Shown piece by piece: positions 34,331 through 44,468 of a stretch of DNA of 58,506 bases. Both the position numbers and the translations under genes were made by a program. The notes beneath the pieces were generated by a model, which was not told the DNA's origin, did not search any database, and was given only the letters and a program-made list of their open reading frames with translations. The first letter of the stretch is position 1. Each line of letters opens with the position of its first letter. The stretch is from positions 1 through 58,506 of the forward strand of contig NZ_LKTM01000235.1 in assembly GCF_001417955.2 (NCBI RefSeq), read 5' to 3'. Source of the DNA: Mycobacterium gordonae (lineage in GTDB: Bacteria; Actinomycetota; Actinomycetes; Mycobacteriales; Mycobacteriaceae).

Positions 34331-34380
34331 CAGACGCAAAATCGCCCCGGAGCATATGCTCCAGGGCGATTTTGCGTCTG
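34331..34380. terminator. Long hairpin between asnB and adoK
   Basis: Perfect 17-base arms (CAGACGCAAAATCGCCC / its complement) at 34331-34347 and 34364-34380 enclose a C/A mismatch and a second palindrome, GGAGCAT-ATGCTCC. It lies between convergent genes and could end transcription from both sides: on the minus strand the right arm is followed by the opposite arm with AAAA/TTTT. The outer CAGACGC arm and the following TCTGCTCGCG resemble those of the hairpin at 9786-9845. Confidence 0.65.
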
Positions 34381-34390
34381 CTCGCGAGAC

Positions 34391-35386
<996 letters not shown>

Positions 35387-35554
35387 TCAGTCGTCTAGCC
35401 TCTCACGAACGTCAGCCGGCGCCGAACGCTGCCGACGTTCGAGGCGGCCCGCTCCCCTTGCGCTAGCCTGCCTAGAGACTCACCCGGTTGCCGCGGCTGG
35501 ACATTCGTACGGCAACCCGCTCGTCGCCTCGTCCCCCAGCGTAGGAGAACAACG

Positions 35555-36220
35555 ATGGCCGGTCCGCACCCACCGAACCCTGCCGTGGGTGCCGATGGGC
35601 CTCATCCATCGCGGCCGTATCCCGAAGCCGGGCCCAACGCAACCGTGGACTTCCCGCACACCGAACCGGCCTTCGGACCCGGGGGCGCCGCAGGACCGCC
35701 GGCCGGTTACCCCGGTCCCCAGCCCCGCCCGAAGCGAGGGCACAAGCGCCTGCTGATCGGCGTGCTGCTGGCGGTAGCCCTGGTGGCCGCGCTGACCACC
35801 GCCATCGTGTACGGGGTGCGCACCAACGGCGCCAACACCGGCAGCGCGGTCTCGGAGACCTCGGCCAAGACGGCGGTCCAGAGCTACCTCAACGCGCTGG
35901 CGCATAAAGACCTCGACAACATCATGCGAAACACGCTGTGCGGCCTCTATGACGCCGTCAAGGACAAGCGCTCCGACCAGGCACTCGCCAAACTCAGCAG
36001 CGACGCGTTCCGCAAACAGTTCTCCGAGGTCGAGGTGACGGCGATCGACAAGATCGTCTATCTCTCGCAGTACCAGGCTCAGGTGCTGTTCAGCATGCAG
36101 GTGACGCCGGCCGCCGGCGGGCCGTCACGCGGGCAGGTCCAGGGCATCGCCCAGCTGTTGTTCCAGCGTGGGCAGATCCTTGTGTGTTCCTACGTGCTGC
36201 GCACCGCGGGCCAGTATTAG
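35555..36220 (+). CDS. Single-pass membrane protein with SnoaL-like outer domain (Rv2203-like)
   Basis: A 221-residue protein. The first 65 residues are rich in Pro, Gly and Ala, then a helix (RLLIGVLLAVALVAALTTAIVYGV) and an extracytoplasmic domain of about 130 residues starting SAKTAVQSYLNALAHKDLD. That opening is typical of NTF2/SnoaL-like lumenal domains in mycobacterial membrane proteins. It has two cysteines, in NTLCGLYD and VCSYVL. The ATG has AGGAGAACAACG just upstream. Its end overlaps the convergent Fe-S carrier gene by four bases. Function unknown. Confidence 0.82.
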   Translation: MAGPHPPNPAVGADGPHPSRPYPEAGPNATVDFPHTEPAFGPGGAAGPPAGYPGPQPRPKRGHKRLLIGVLLAVALVAALTTAIVYGVRTNGANTGSAVSETSAKTAVQSYLNALAHKDLDNIMRNTLCGLYDAVKDKRSDQALAKLSSDAFRKQFSEVEVTAIDKIVYLSQYQAQVLFSMQVTPAAGGPSRGQVQGIAQLLFQRGQILVCSYVLRTAGQY

Positions 36221-36573
36221 TTGAACGAGTCCCCGCACGCGCACGAACCGGTGGCGTTGGGGTTGTCGATAGTGAAGCCCTGCTTCTCGATCGTGTCGAC
36301 GAAGTCGATCGACGCACCTTCGACATAGGGGGCGCTCATCCGGTCCACCGTCAGCGTCACACCGCCGAATTCCACGGTCAGGTCGCCGTCCAGGGTGCGG
36401 TCGTCGAAGAACAGGTTGTAACGCAGGCCGGCACATCCGCCCGGTTGCACGGCGATCCGCAGTGCCAGGTCGTCGCGTCCCTCCTGGTCCAGCAGGGACT
36501 TCGCCTTCGCAGCGGCGGCCTCGGTCAGGATCACGCCGTGCGTCGAGGTGGTCGGCTCGTTCTGCACCGTCAT
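36217..36573 (-). CDS. A-type iron-sulphur cluster carrier (Rv2204c-like)
   Basis: A 118-residue HesB/IscA-family protein. The three cluster-binding cysteines are in PGGCAGLRYNL and in the C-terminal GSCACGDSF. The body contains GVILTEAAAAKAKSLLDQEG and FGGVTLTVDRMSAPYVEG, which match the family. It accepts a nascent Fe-S cluster and passes it to target proteins. Clients are not visible, though QcrA and LipA in this window need Fe-S centres. The ATG has a GGAGAA just upstream. Confidence 0.92.
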   Translation of the reverse strand: MTVQNEPTTSTHGVILTEAAAAKAKSLLDQEGRDDLALRIAVQPGGCAGLRYNLFFDDRTLDGDLTVEFGGVTLTVDRMSAPYVEGASIDFVDTIEKQGFTIDNPNATGSCACGDSFN

Positions 36574-36650
36574 TGCTTCTCCTACATGCTCATTGTCCGG
36601 GTGGGCCTGTCCAGCTGTGATTCTGGGGCCTGCTCAAGGAACCCACTACG

Positions 36651-37727
36651 TCAACGGTACCCCGGCGGGCCGCTATTCCCGAGTCGCGCCGCAGTCTCCG
36701 AGGCCAGTCCCATCAGCTGATTGGCCGCGTCTGCCAGTGCCAGCCGCACCGAACCTGCATATTCGCTCATGGCCAGGGCGGACATGATGCCGGACACGCG
36801 CGTGGTGGACTTGTCCACCGACACCTGCCCGGCAAGCACGATCACCGGGATACCGAGGTGGCGGGCGGCGGCCGCGATCTCGCCGACCACTTTCCCGTGT
36901 AATGACTGCTCGTCGAAGTGGCCCTCACCGGTGACGATCATGTCCGCGTCTTCCAGGTCATCGCCGAAGTTGGTCAGTTCGGCGAAGATGGCCGCGCCGG
37001 ATTCACACCGGCCGCCCAGCGCCAGCAGGCCGGCCCCGATTCCACCGGCGGCACCCGCGCCGGGCTCGGCACTCACGTCCCGTCCGGCGACGGTGTCCAG
37101 CACCTGCGCCCAAGCCTCGAGCCGTTCTTCCAGCTTGGCGACCGTCGCCGCATCGGCGCCCTTCTGCGGCGCGAACACCCGGGCCGCGCCCCACGGCCCC
37201 AGCAGCGGATATTCCACGTCCGAGGCGGCGATCAGCTCGATCCCCGACATCCACTGGCGGGCCGTGTCCAGGCCACCCAGTTCATGGATCATCCCTTGAC
37301 CCCCGTCGGTGCAGGCGCTGCCGCCCAACCCGACCACGATGCGCACGGCGCCCGCCTTCAGAGCGGCGGCGATGAGTTGACCGACGCCCCTGCTGTGCGC
37401 GGCCATTGCGGTCTCGGGCGTCGGCGGGCCCTCCAGCAGCGCCAGACCGCAGGCCTGTGCGCATTCCAGGTACGCCGTCCGGGACCGCTCGTCGTACACC
37501 CACCGGGCATTGACCTCGGTGTCCAGCGGCCCGGACACGCGCAACCGCCGCAGTCCCCCGATCCGGCTGGCCAGCACCTCGACGAACCCGGGTCCGCCGT
37601 CGGATTGTGGCGCGACGATGAAGGAGTCACCGGGCCGGGACCGGGTCCAGCCGGTCGCGATCGCGGCGGCCGCCTCCACCGCGGACAGGCTGTCTCCGTA
37701 GCAGTCCGGAGCCACCAGCACCCGCAT
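36651..37727 (-). CDS. Glycerate kinase, GarK/type II family (Rv2205c-like)
   Basis: A 358-residue protein, the length of M. tuberculosis Rv2205c when begun at the ATG at 37725-37727 ([20 protein letters not shown]). Family motifs are [44 protein letters not shown] and [14 protein letters not shown]. It should phosphorylate D-glycerate. An ATG at 37794-37796 would add a glycine-rich stretch of 23 residues and is preceded by a TACGCT -10-like element, so that longer form is possible. The gene is divergent from the DUF3043 gene. Confidence 0.85.
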   Translation of the reverse strand: MRVLVAPDCYGDSLSAVEAAAAIATGWTRSRPGDSFIVAPQSDGGPGFVEVLASRIGGLRRLRVSGPLDTEVNARWVYDERSRTAYLECAQACGLALLEGPPTPETAMAAHSRGVGQLIAAALKAGAVRIVVGLGGSACTDGGQGMIHELGGLDTARQWMSGIELIAASDVEYPLLGPWGAARVFAPQKGADAATVAKLEERLEAWAQVLDTVAGRDVSAEPGAGAAGGIGAGLLALGGRCESGAAIFAELTNFGDDLEDADMIVTGEGHFDEQSLHGKVVGEIAAAARHLGIPVIVLAGQVSVDKSTTRVSGIMSALAMSEYAGSVRLALADAANQLMGLASETAARLGNSGPPGYR

Positions 37728-37872
37728 CGCAGGCAGCTGCAGCCTGCCGGGCCCGAAGCCACCGGCAGCACCACCCCCCGCCTGCGCCCCGTTCATCACT
37801 GGCCAGCGTAGGTGTACACGCAGTTCGCCGTACGCAATACAGCCGCAATTAAGCAGGCTCACACAAGCGAAG

Positions 37873-37878
37873 TAACCT
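37873..37878 (+). promoter_or_regulatory. -10 element for a leaderless DUF3043 transcript
   Basis: TAACCT followed by seven bases and the GTG at 37886. There is no ribosome site. Confidence 0.45.
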
Positions 37879-37885
37879 GACGACT

Positions 37886-38560
37886 GTGAAGCTGCTGGGC
37901 CGCAACAAGGGTCATGACGAGGGTGACGACGCTCCGGCCACGCCGGAGCCGAGTTCCGTGGCGGCCGAGACGGCGGCCCGTGGGGCGCGGACCGGCCCCA
38001 AGGGCCGTCCCACGCCCAAGCGCAGCGAGGCTCGCGGCAGGAAGGGGCCGGTTGCGCCGGCGCCGATGACAGCATCGGAGGCGCGGGCCCGGCGCAAGTC
38101 GATGGCCAAAGCGAAGCTCAGCCGCGAGGAACGCCGCGCCGATCGCACGGCCAGCCGCGCCCGGATGTCGGAGCGCCGGGAACGGATGATGGCCGGCGAG
38201 GAGGGATACCTGCTGCCGCGCGATCAGGGGCCGGTCCGCCGTTACGTCCGCGACGTGGTGGACGCCCGACGCAATGTGCTCGGCCTGTTCATGCCCTCGG
38301 CCCTGGCGTTGCTCGCCTTCATGTTCGCGTTGCCTCAGCTGCAGTTCTACATGTCCCCGATCATGCTGGCGCTGATGGCGCTGATGACCATCGACGGGAT
38401 CATCCTGGGTCGCAAGGTGGGCCGGCTGGTGGACGCGAAGTTCCCGAAGAACACCGAAAGCCATTGGAAGCTGGGCATTTACGCCGCTGGACGCGCCTCC
38501 CAGATGCGCCGGATGCGCGCTCCCCGGCCTCAGGTCGAGCGTGGCGCCCATGTCGAATGA
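37886..38560 (+). CDS. DUF3043 membrane protein (Rv2206-like)
   Basis: A 224-residue protein. The N-terminal 110 residues are highly basic and probably disordered ([38 protein letters not shown]). Then comes the conserved DUF3043 core with [19 protein letters not shown] and two helices ([34 protein letters not shown]), and [19 protein letters not shown] near the end. A similar basic Lys/Arg/Ala-rich head occurs in the DUF4191 protein at 55466. Function unknown. cobU starts 14 bases after its stop, so it may be cotranscribed with the cobalamin genes. Confidence 0.85.
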   Translation: MKLLGRNKGHDEGDDAPATPEPSSVAAETAARGARTGPKGRPTPKRSEARGRKGPVAPAPMTASEARARRKSMAKAKLSREERRADRTASRARMSERRERMMAGEEGYLLPRDQGPVRRYVRDVVDARRNVLGLFMPSALALLAFMFALPQLQFYMSPIMLALMALMTIDGIILGRKVGRLVDAKFPKNTESHWKLGIYAAGRASQMRRMRAPRPQVERGAHVE

Positions 38561-38574
38561 CCCGTTGATCTGAC

Positions 38575-39108
38575 GTGCGCACGCTGGTACTCGGCGGCAT
38601 CAGGTCGGGCAAGTCCCGGTGGGCGGAGGACGCAATCGCAACCGCGCTGGCACCAGATCAGCCGGTCCGTTACCTGGCCGCCGGCCCGCTGGACCGGGCC
38701 GACCCGGACTGGATGGCGCGGATCGCCAAGCACCGCGACCGTCGTCCCGGGCACTGGACGACGGAGGAAACCGGTGATGTGACCCGCGTTCTGCAGCAGC
38801 CGCCCGCCGTACCGACCCTGGTCGACGACCTGGGCACCTGGCTGACCGGGGCGCTGGATCGAAATCACGGCTGGGACGGCGGCTCGGTAGACGAACCGGT
38901 GTCGCAGCTGCTGGGCGCGGTGCGCGCGTTCGAGTCGACGCTGATGCTGGTCAGCCCGGAGGTGGGGCTGACCGTGGTGCCGGCCACCGCAGCCGGACGC
39001 CGGTTCGCCGACGAGCTCGGCAGTCTCAACCAGCGGGTGGCGGCACTGTGCGAGCAGGTGGTACTGGTGGTCGCCGGGCAACCCCTGACGATCAAGGCAC
39101 CGGCGTGA
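38575..39108 (+). CDS. cobU: Adenosylcobinamide kinase/guanylyltransferase CobU
   Basis: A 177-residue enzyme with the P-loop [10 protein letters not shown] at its N-terminus, [23 protein letters not shown] next, and the nucleotide-site region [12 protein letters not shown]. It phosphorylates adenosylcobinamide and adds GMP to make adenosylcobinamide-GDP, the activated lower-axial precursor of cobalamin. The start is GTG. Its TGA overlaps the GTG of cobT. In M. tuberculosis the cobU gene lies far away (Rv0254c), so the cobU-cobT-cobS order here is a difference that gives a complete nucleotide-loop assembly module. Confidence 0.92.
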   Translation: MRTLVLGGIRSGKSRWAEDAIATALAPDQPVRYLAAGPLDRADPDWMARIAKHRDRRPGHWTTEETGDVTRVLQQPPAVPTLVDDLGTWLTGALDRNHGWDGGSVDEPVSQLLGAVRAFESTLMLVSPEVGLTVVPATAAGRRFADELGSLNQRVAALCEQVVLVVAGQPLTIKAPA

Positions 39109-40169
39109 CCGGGTTCGCGCCGGTGCCGGCGCCCGACGCGGACGCCGGGGCCGCGGCCCGTGCCCGGCAGGACACCCTGACCAAGCCTCGCGGCGCGCTG
39201 GGCCGGCTGGAGGAGCTGTCGGTGTGGGTCGCGGCCTGCCAAGGGCAGTGCCCGCCGCGCCAGTTCGACCGGGCACGGGTGGTGGTCTTCGCGGGTGATC
39301 ACGGTGTGGCCAGGTCCGGGGTCTCGGCGTACCCACCGGAGGTGACCGCCCAGATGGTCGCCAACATCACCGCCGGCGGAGCTGCGATCAATGCGCTGGC
39401 TGACGTCGCCGGTGTGACGGTGCGGGTGGCCGACCTGGCCGTGGACTGCGACGACCAGGCAGATTCGGTGAGCGACAAGATCCGTCGCGGCAGCGGCGAC
39501 ATCGCGGTCGAGGACGCGCTGTCCGACGAGGAGACGGCGAGGGCTATCGCCGCCGGTCAGCAGATCGCCGACGAGGAGGTCGACGCCGGCGCCGACCTGC
39601 TCATCGCCGGGGACATGGGCATCGGCAACACCACCCCGGCCGCGGTCCTGGTGGCCGCGCTGACGAACACCGAACCGGTCGCGGTGATCGGCTTCGGGAC
39701 CGGGATCGACGACGCCGCGTGGTCGCGCAAAACCGCTGTGGTCCGCGATGCGCTGTACCGGGCGCAGCCGCTCGCCGGTGACCCGGTGGCGCTGCTGCGC
39801 TGCTGCGGCGGCGCGGACTTCGCGGCGATGGCCGGCTTCTGCGCGCAGGCCGCCGTCCGGCGTACGCCGGTGCTGCTGGACGGCATGGCGGTGACGGCCG
39901 CCGCGCTGGTCGCCGAACGGCTGGCGCCGGGCGCGCGGCAGTGGTGGCAGGCCGGCCACCGGTCCACCGAGCCCGGCCACTCACTGGCGCTGGCGGCGCT
40001 GGAATTGGAGCCGATAGTGGACCTGCGCATGCGGTTGGGCGAGGGCACCGGCGCCGTGGTGGCATTGCCGGTGCTGCGGGCCGCGGTGGCCACCTTGTCC
40101 TCGATGTCGACGTTCACCGAGGCCGGAGTGTCGGGCGCGATCACCCCGCCGGACCCCGCCACCTCGTGA
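39105..40169 (+). CDS. cobT: Nicotinate-nucleotide-dimethylbenzimidazole phosphoribosyltransferase CobT
   Basis: A 354-residue enzyme. It has [26 protein letters not shown] near residue 70 and the phosphate-site region [12 protein letters not shown], then GFGTGIDD; the catalytic glutamate is expected in the late segment [12 protein letters not shown]. It makes alpha-ribazole phosphate from dimethylbenzimidazole for the lower ligand of cobalamin. The GTG overlaps the cobU stop (GTGA), and its own stop overlaps the GTG of cobS, so the three are translationally coupled. Confidence 0.93.
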   Translation: MTGFAPVPAPDADAGAAARARQDTLTKPRGALGRLEELSVWVAACQGQCPPRQFDRARVVVFAGDHGVARSGVSAYPPEVTAQMVANITAGGAAINALADVAGVTVRVADLAVDCDDQADSVSDKIRRGSGDIAVEDALSDEETARAIAAGQQIADEEVDAGADLLIAGDMGIGNTTPAAVLVAALTNTEPVAVIGFGTGIDDAAWSRKTAVVRDALYRAQPLAGDPVALLRCCGGADFAAMAGFCAQAAVRRTPVLLDGMAVTAAALVAERLAPGARQWWQAGHRSTEPGHSLALAALELEPIVDLRMRLGEGTGAVVALPVLRAAVATLSSMSTFTEAGVSGAITPPDPATS

Positions 40170-40906
40170 TCCGGTCACTGGCAACAGCTTTCGCCTTCGG
40201 CACGGTGCTGCCGGTCCCCCACTCGCAGACCGGCCCGATGGGTCGCGGCGCCCTGACCGCGCTACCGGTGGTCGGCGCCGCGCTCGGCGTGCTGGCGGCC
40301 GCCGTGACGTGGGGCGCCGCGGCGGCGTTCGGTCACTCCAGCCTGCTGCCGGGACTGCTCGCCGTGGCGGCCCTGCTGCTGGCCACCCGCGGCCTGCACA
40401 TTGACGGTGTCGCGGACACGGCCGACGGGCTGGGTTGCTACGGACCGCCGCAGCGGGCGCTGGCGGTGATGCGCGACGGTTCGTCGGGCCCGTTCGGGGT
40501 CGCGGCCGTCGTCCTGGTGATCGCCCTGCAGGGCACCGCGTTCACGGCGCTGAGCCCGCCGGCGATTGCGCTGGCGGTTTTCGCCGGCCGGGTCAGCGCG
40601 GTGCTGGCCGGCCGGCGCTCGGTCCCGGCGGCCGACGGCAGCACGCTCGGCGTCCAGGTCGCGGGTTCCCAGCCGGCGTCGGCGGTGGTGGCGTGGCTGG
40701 CCGTGCTGCTCGCCGTCTCGGTGCCGGCCGGCCCGCGGCCCTGGCAGGGACCGGTCGCCGTGGCGGTGGCGGTGTGCTGCGGTGCGGTGCTGGTACGGCA
40801 TTGTGTGCGCCGGTTCGGCGGCATCACCGGCGATGTGCTGGGTGCCGCCATCGAGCTGACGACGACGGTGTGCGCGGTGACATTGGCCGGGTTGGTGCGC
40901 CTCTGA
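40166..40906 (+). CDS. cobS: Adenosylcobinamide-GDP ribazoletransferase CobS
   Basis: A 246-residue membrane enzyme with several hydrophobic helices. The conserved acidic motif [15 protein letters not shown] lies near residue 80, followed by [24 protein letters not shown]; these aspartates bind Mg and the substrate. It joins adenosylcobinamide-GDP with alpha-ribazole to give adenosylcobalamin, the final step of the module. A pair of strong hairpins follows at 40926-40983. Confidence 0.93.
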   Translation: MIRSLATAFAFGTVLPVPHSQTGPMGRGALTALPVVGAALGVLAAAVTWGAAAAFGHSSLLPGLLAVAALLLATRGLHIDGVADTADGLGCYGPPQRALAVMRDGSSGPFGVAAVVLVIALQGTAFTALSPPAIALAVFAGRVSAVLAGRRSVPAADGSTLGVQVAGSQPASAVVAWLAVLLAVSVPAGPRPWQGPVAVAVAVCCGAVLVRHCVRRFGGITGDVLGAAIELTTTVCAVTLAGLVRL

Positions 40907-40925
40907 CGGCGGGGCCGCTCGCGCC

Positions 40926-40983
40926 GAGCGTGAAGCCAGCTTCACGCTCGTGCGCCAGCGTGAAGCCAGCTTCACGCTGGCGC
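40926..40983. terminator. Two consecutive hairpins with the same core, between cobS and ilvE
   Basis: The palindrome AGCGTGAAGC-CA-GCTTCACGCT occurs twice, 30 bases apart. The first (40926-40949) has an 11-base stem within a 24-base element; the second (40952-40983) extends to a 15-base stem over 32 bases. The position between convergent genes suggests a bidirectional transcription barrier. No T-run follows, so termination is inferred. Confidence 0.6.
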
Positions 40984-41001
40984 GGTACTGGCTACTAGCG
41001 A

Positions 41002-42108
41002 CTACCCGAGCCGCGACATCCAGCCGTGCGTGTCGGCGAATGTGCCCCGCTGTATCCCGGTCAACGTGTCGCGCAGCGCCATGGTCACCTCGCCGGATTC
41101 ACCGTCGGCGATGGTGAACTCACCGTCGCCGTACTTCACCCGTGAGACGGGGGTGATGACGGCGGCGGTGCCACAGGCGAACACCTCGGTGATCTCACCG
41201 GAGGCGGCCTTCTTCTCCCACTCCTCGATATCGATCTTGCGTTCCTCGACCGCGAAACCGGCGTCGATCGCCAACTGCAACAACGAGTCCCGGGTGATCC
41301 CGGGAAGCAGCGAACCGGACAGCTCGGGGGTGACCAGGCGCGCCGAGCCGCCGCTGCCGAGCACGAAGAACAGGTTCATCCCGCCCATCTCTTCGACGAA
41401 GCGGCGTTCCACGCCGTCCAGCCACACCACCTGGTCGCAACCGTGCTCGGTGGCTTCAGCCTGGGCGAGCAGCGAGGCGGCGTAGTTTCCGCCGAATTTG
41501 GCGGCTCCGGTGCCGCCCGGGCTGGCCCGCACGTACTCGGTGGACACCCAGACCGTGACGGGACTGATGCCGCCCTTGAAATACGCTCCGGCCGGCGATG
41601 CGATCAACAGGTAGCGGTACTCCTTGGCGGGCCGCACGCCCAGGCCGGGCTCGGTGGCAATCATGAAGGGCCGCAAGTAAAGTGCCTCTTCGCCGCCGGC
41701 CCTGGGCACCCACTGGTTGTCGACGGCGATGAGCTGGCGCAACGACTCGAGAAACAGGTCGTCCGGGAGCTCCGGCATCGCCAGCCGCCGCGCCGACGAC
41801 CGCATCCGGGCCGCGTTGGCGTCGGCCCGGAACGCGACCACGGAACCGTCGGCCCACCGGTATGCCTTGAGCCCCTCGAACACTTCCTGCGCGTAGTGCA
41901 ACACGATAGCCGACGGGTCCAGCTCGATCGGGCCGTATTCGAGGACGCGCGCGTTGTGCCAGCCCTCACCCTCGACGTAATCGATCGAGACCATGTGGTC
42001 GGTGTGGTACTTGCCGAAACCGGGGTCCGCCAGGATCGCTACCCGCTCGGCCTCGGTGGCGGGGTGCGCCGCGCGCGAAACCGTGAACTCGAGAGGGCCG
42101 CTGGTCAT
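41002..42108 (-). CDS. ilvE: Branched-chain amino-acid aminotransferase IlvE
   Basis: A 368-residue PLP enzyme of fold type IV, the same length as M. tuberculosis IlvE. The PLP lysine lies in [18 protein letters not shown]. Other family stretches are [41 protein letters not shown] and [11 protein letters not shown]. It interconverts branched-chain amino acids and their keto acids with glutamate, the last step in making valine, leucine and isoleucine. The ATG at 42108 is chosen ([13 protein letters not shown]); longer frames run into gcvT. Confidence 0.95.
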   Translation of the reverse strand: MTSGPLEFTVSRAAHPATEAERVAILADPGFGKYHTDHMVSIDYVEGEGWHNARVLEYGPIELDPSAIVLHYAQEVFEGLKAYRWADGSVVAFRADANAARMRSSARRLAMPELPDDLFLESLRQLIAVDNQWVPRAGGEEALYLRPFMIATEPGLGVRPAKEYRYLLIASPAGAYFKGGISPVTVWVSTEYVRASPGGTGAAKFGGNYAASLLAQAEATEHGCDQVVWLDGVERRFVEEMGGMNLFFVLGSGGSARLVTPELSGSLLPGITRDSLLQLAIDAGFAVEERKIDIEEWEKKAASGEITEVFACGTAAVITPVSRVKYGDGEFTIADGESGEVTMALRDTLTGIQRGTFADTHGWMSRLG

Positions 42109-42161
42109 GGGGCTGATTCTATAACCTTGCGCGAACGGGTTTTTGCCACGCGCATGGGCGG

Positions 42162-43265
42162 CTAACGCGTTTTCAGTTCGACAAACGGCGGACGTACCAC
42201 TTCGCACTGCACCGCGCGGCCACGGACATCGACAGTGATTTGCTGGCCGTCCTGCACCCCGGCGTCGGAGTCGATTAGTGCCAGCGCAATGCCCAGTTGC
42301 AGGGTCGGCGAAAAGGTGCCCGACGTGGTGGTACCCACCGGCTTGTCGCCGTCTAGCACCGTCAGCCCCGCCCGCAGCACCCCGCGGCCGGTGGTCCGCA
42401 GTCCGCGCAGCAGCCGTCGCGGGCCGGCTTCCTTCTCGGCCAGCAGCGCATCGCGGCCGAAGAACGCGTCCTTCTTCCAGCCGATGGCCCAACCGCAGCG
42501 GGCCTGCAGCGGTGAGATGTCCAGCGACAGCTCGTGTCCGTGCAGCGGGTAACCCATTTCGGTGCGCAGGGTGTCGCGCGCGCCCAGACCCGCGGGCTGC
42601 CCGCCGGCCTCGGAGACCGCCGCCACCAGCGCGTCGAACACGACGCCCGCCGAATCCCAGGACGGCAGCAGTTCGTAGCCGTGCTCGCCGGTGTAACCGG
42701 TGCGGCAGACCCGCACTGGCACACCCGAATACGTCGCGTCCGCGTAGCCCATGTAGTCCATCTCGGTCGGCAACCCGAGTGCGGCGAGCACCTCGGTGGA
42801 GCGCGGTCCCTGGACGGCCAGCACGGCATAGTCGCGGTGCAGGTCGGTGATGGTCAGACCAGCCGGGGCGGCTGCCTGCAGCGCCGCTACCACCGCGGCG
42901 GTGTTGGCGGCGTTGGGCACCAGGAAGATCTCGTCGTCGCCGACGTAGTAGGCGATGAGATCGTCGATGACGCCGCCGGATTCGGTGCAGCACAACGTGT
43001 ACTGCGCCTTGCCCGGGCCGATACGGCGCAGGTCGTTGGTGAGCGCGGAGTTCACGAACTCCGCCGCACCCGGACCGCGCACCAGGGCCTTGCCCAGGTG
43101 GCTCACGTCGAACAGGCCGACGGCGTTGCGGGTGGCGTTGTGTTCTCCGACGGTTCCGGCGTACGACACCGGCATCAGCCAGCCGCCGAACTCGGCGAAA
43201 CTCGCACCCAGTTCGCGGTGGCGGTCTTCCAGTGGACCCTTGAGCAACTCCGGAGCATCGGTCAC
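42162..43265 (-). CDS. gcvT: Glycine cleavage system T protein GcvT (aminomethyltransferase)
   Basis: A 367-residue tetrahydrofolate-dependent enzyme. Features are [22 protein letters not shown], the folate-site [17 protein letters not shown], the catalytic aspartate region [25 protein letters not shown], and [19 protein letters not shown]. It releases ammonia from aminomethyl-lipoyl-H protein and forms 5,10-methylenetetrahydrofolate. The lipoylation genes lipB and lipA are about 10 kb away in this window. The GTG at 43263-43265 is chosen, with a TAGGGT -10 element eight bases upstream. Confidence 0.94.
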   Translation of the reverse strand: MTDAPELLKGPLEDRHRELGASFAEFGGWLMPVSYAGTVGEHNATRNAVGLFDVSHLGKALVRGPGAAEFVNSALTNDLRRIGPGKAQYTLCCTESGGVIDDLIAYYVGDDEIFLVPNAANTAAVVAALQAAAPAGLTITDLHRDYAVLAVQGPRSTEVLAALGLPTEMDYMGYADATYSGVPVRVCRTGYTGEHGYELLPSWDSAGVVFDALVAAVSEAGGQPAGLGARDTLRTEMGYPLHGHELSLDISPLQARCGWAIGWKKDAFFGRDALLAEKEAGPRRLLRGLRTTGRGVLRAGLTVLDGDKPVGTTTSGTFSPTLQLGIALALIDSDAGVQDGQQITVDVRGRAVQCEVVRPPFVELKTR

Positions 43266-43273
43266 GGCGTCCC

Positions 43274-43279
43274 ACCCTA
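43274..43279 (-). promoter_or_regulatory. -10 element for a leaderless gcvT transcript
   Basis: On the minus strand TAGGGT is followed by eight bases and the GTG of gcvT. The identical TAGGGT-N8-GTG spacing occurs before pepB. Confidence 0.45.
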
Positions 43280-43309
43280 ATGCTCGTCGCGGCTGGCACA
43301 CTTGGGCAG

Positions 43310-44437
43310 GTGTTCGATTGGGATGCGATGGAGGCCGCCGGAATCGCCAACCCGCGCGAGCGCGCCGACCTGATCAAGTACCTGGACGACCTCGGCTTCA
43401 CCCTCGACCAGATGGCGGAGGCCGAGCGGCGAGGCCGGCTGTTCGGACTGGCCGGGGACGTTCTGCAATGGTCGGGCGCCCCGATCTACACGGTGGCGGC
43501 CGCGGCCGAGCAACTCGGGCTGACCGCCGAGCAGGTCGCCCATGCCTGGGGGCTGCTAGGCCTGACCTTCGCCGGTCCCGACGTTCCGGCCTTCAGCCAG
43601 GCCGATGTCGACGCCCTGGCGACCTGGGTGGCGCTGAAGGCGGTGGTCGGCGAGGAGGGCGCGTTGGGTTTGTTGCGGGTCCTTGGCGCCGCGATGGCCC
43701 GGCTGGCCGAGGCCGAGTCGACGCTGATCCGGGCCGGCACGCCCGATATCCAGATGACCCACACCCACGACGAGTTCGCCACGGCGCAGGCCTATCGCTC
43801 GGTCGCCGAGTTCGTCCCGCGGATCGGGGCGCTGATCGACATCGTGCACCGTCACCACCTGAGCAGCGCGCGCACCCACTTCGAGGGCGTCATCCGCGAC
43901 ACATCGTCGAGTGTGGTGTGCGGCATCGGTTTTGCCGACCTGTCGGGTTTCACCGCGCTCACCCAGGCGCTGAACCCCGCCCAGTTGTCGGAGTTGCTCA
44001 ACGAGTTCGCCGGAGCGGTTTCGGACGTGGTCCATGCCGACGGCGGCCGGGTGGTGAAGTTCATCGGTGACGAGGTGATGTGGGTCAGCGCGGCCCCCGG
44101 GCAATTGGCCCAGGCAGCCGTCGATCTCGTCGAGCATCCGCAAGCGCGGGAGGAGGGACTGCAGGTCCGCGCCGGCCTTGCCTACGGCACCGTCCTGGCG
44201 ATCAACGGCGACTACTTCGGCAACGCGGTCAATCTGGCCGCACGCCTGGTTTCAGCCGCGGCGCCGGGTCAGATCCTGATGGATGAGACGCTGCACGAGC
44301 AGCTGCCGACCTGGCCCGCAAAACCGCACGGCCCGTTGGTGTTGAAGGGTTTTGACGAGCCGGTGCCGGCGTTCGAGTTGCGCGCCGGCGGCGCCGCTGA
44401 GGACGCCGGCCTGTCCGGGCTGCGCTGCGGTCGTTAG
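43310..44437 (+). CDS. Class III adenylyl cyclase (Rv2212-like)
   Basis: About 375 residues. An N-terminal regulatory region (residues 1-190, with a helical [20 protein letters not shown] part) precedes a C-terminal class III cyclase domain. Metal-binding aspartates are in [12 protein letters not shown] and in KFIGDEVMW, and the transition-state Asn and Arg are in NAVNLAARL. It makes cAMP. M. tuberculosis Rv2212 responds to pH and fatty acids through its N-terminal part; this is inferred for the present protein. The GTG at 43310 leaves room for a divergent promoter with gcvT; an in-frame ATG at 43280 would add ten residues and is the alternative. Confidence 0.88.
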   Translation: MFDWDAMEAAGIANPRERADLIKYLDDLGFTLDQMAEAERRGRLFGLAGDVLQWSGAPIYTVAAAAEQLGLTAEQVAHAWGLLGLTFAGPDVPAFSQADVDALATWVALKAVVGEEGALGLLRVLGAAMARLAEAESTLIRAGTPDIQMTHTHDEFATAQAYRSVAEFVPRIGALIDIVHRHHLSSARTHFEGVIRDTSSSVVCGIGFADLSGFTALTQALNPAQLSELLNEFAGAVSDVVHADGGRVVKFIGDEVMWVSAAPGQLAQAAVDLVEHPQAREEGLQVRAGLAYGTVLAINGDYFGNAVNLAARLVSAAAPGQILMDETLHEQLPTWPAKPHGPLVLKGFDEPVPAFELRAGGAAEDAGLSGLRCGR

Positions 44438-44454
44438 CCAGATCGTCGTCCGAC

Positions 44455-44460
44455 TAGGGT
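44455..44460 (+). promoter_or_regulatory. -10 element for a leaderless pepB transcript
   Basis: TAGGGT, eight bases before the GTG of pepB, without a ribosome site. It lies just past the stop of the cyclase gene. Confidence 0.45.
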
Positions 44461-44468
44461 TATTCGTC

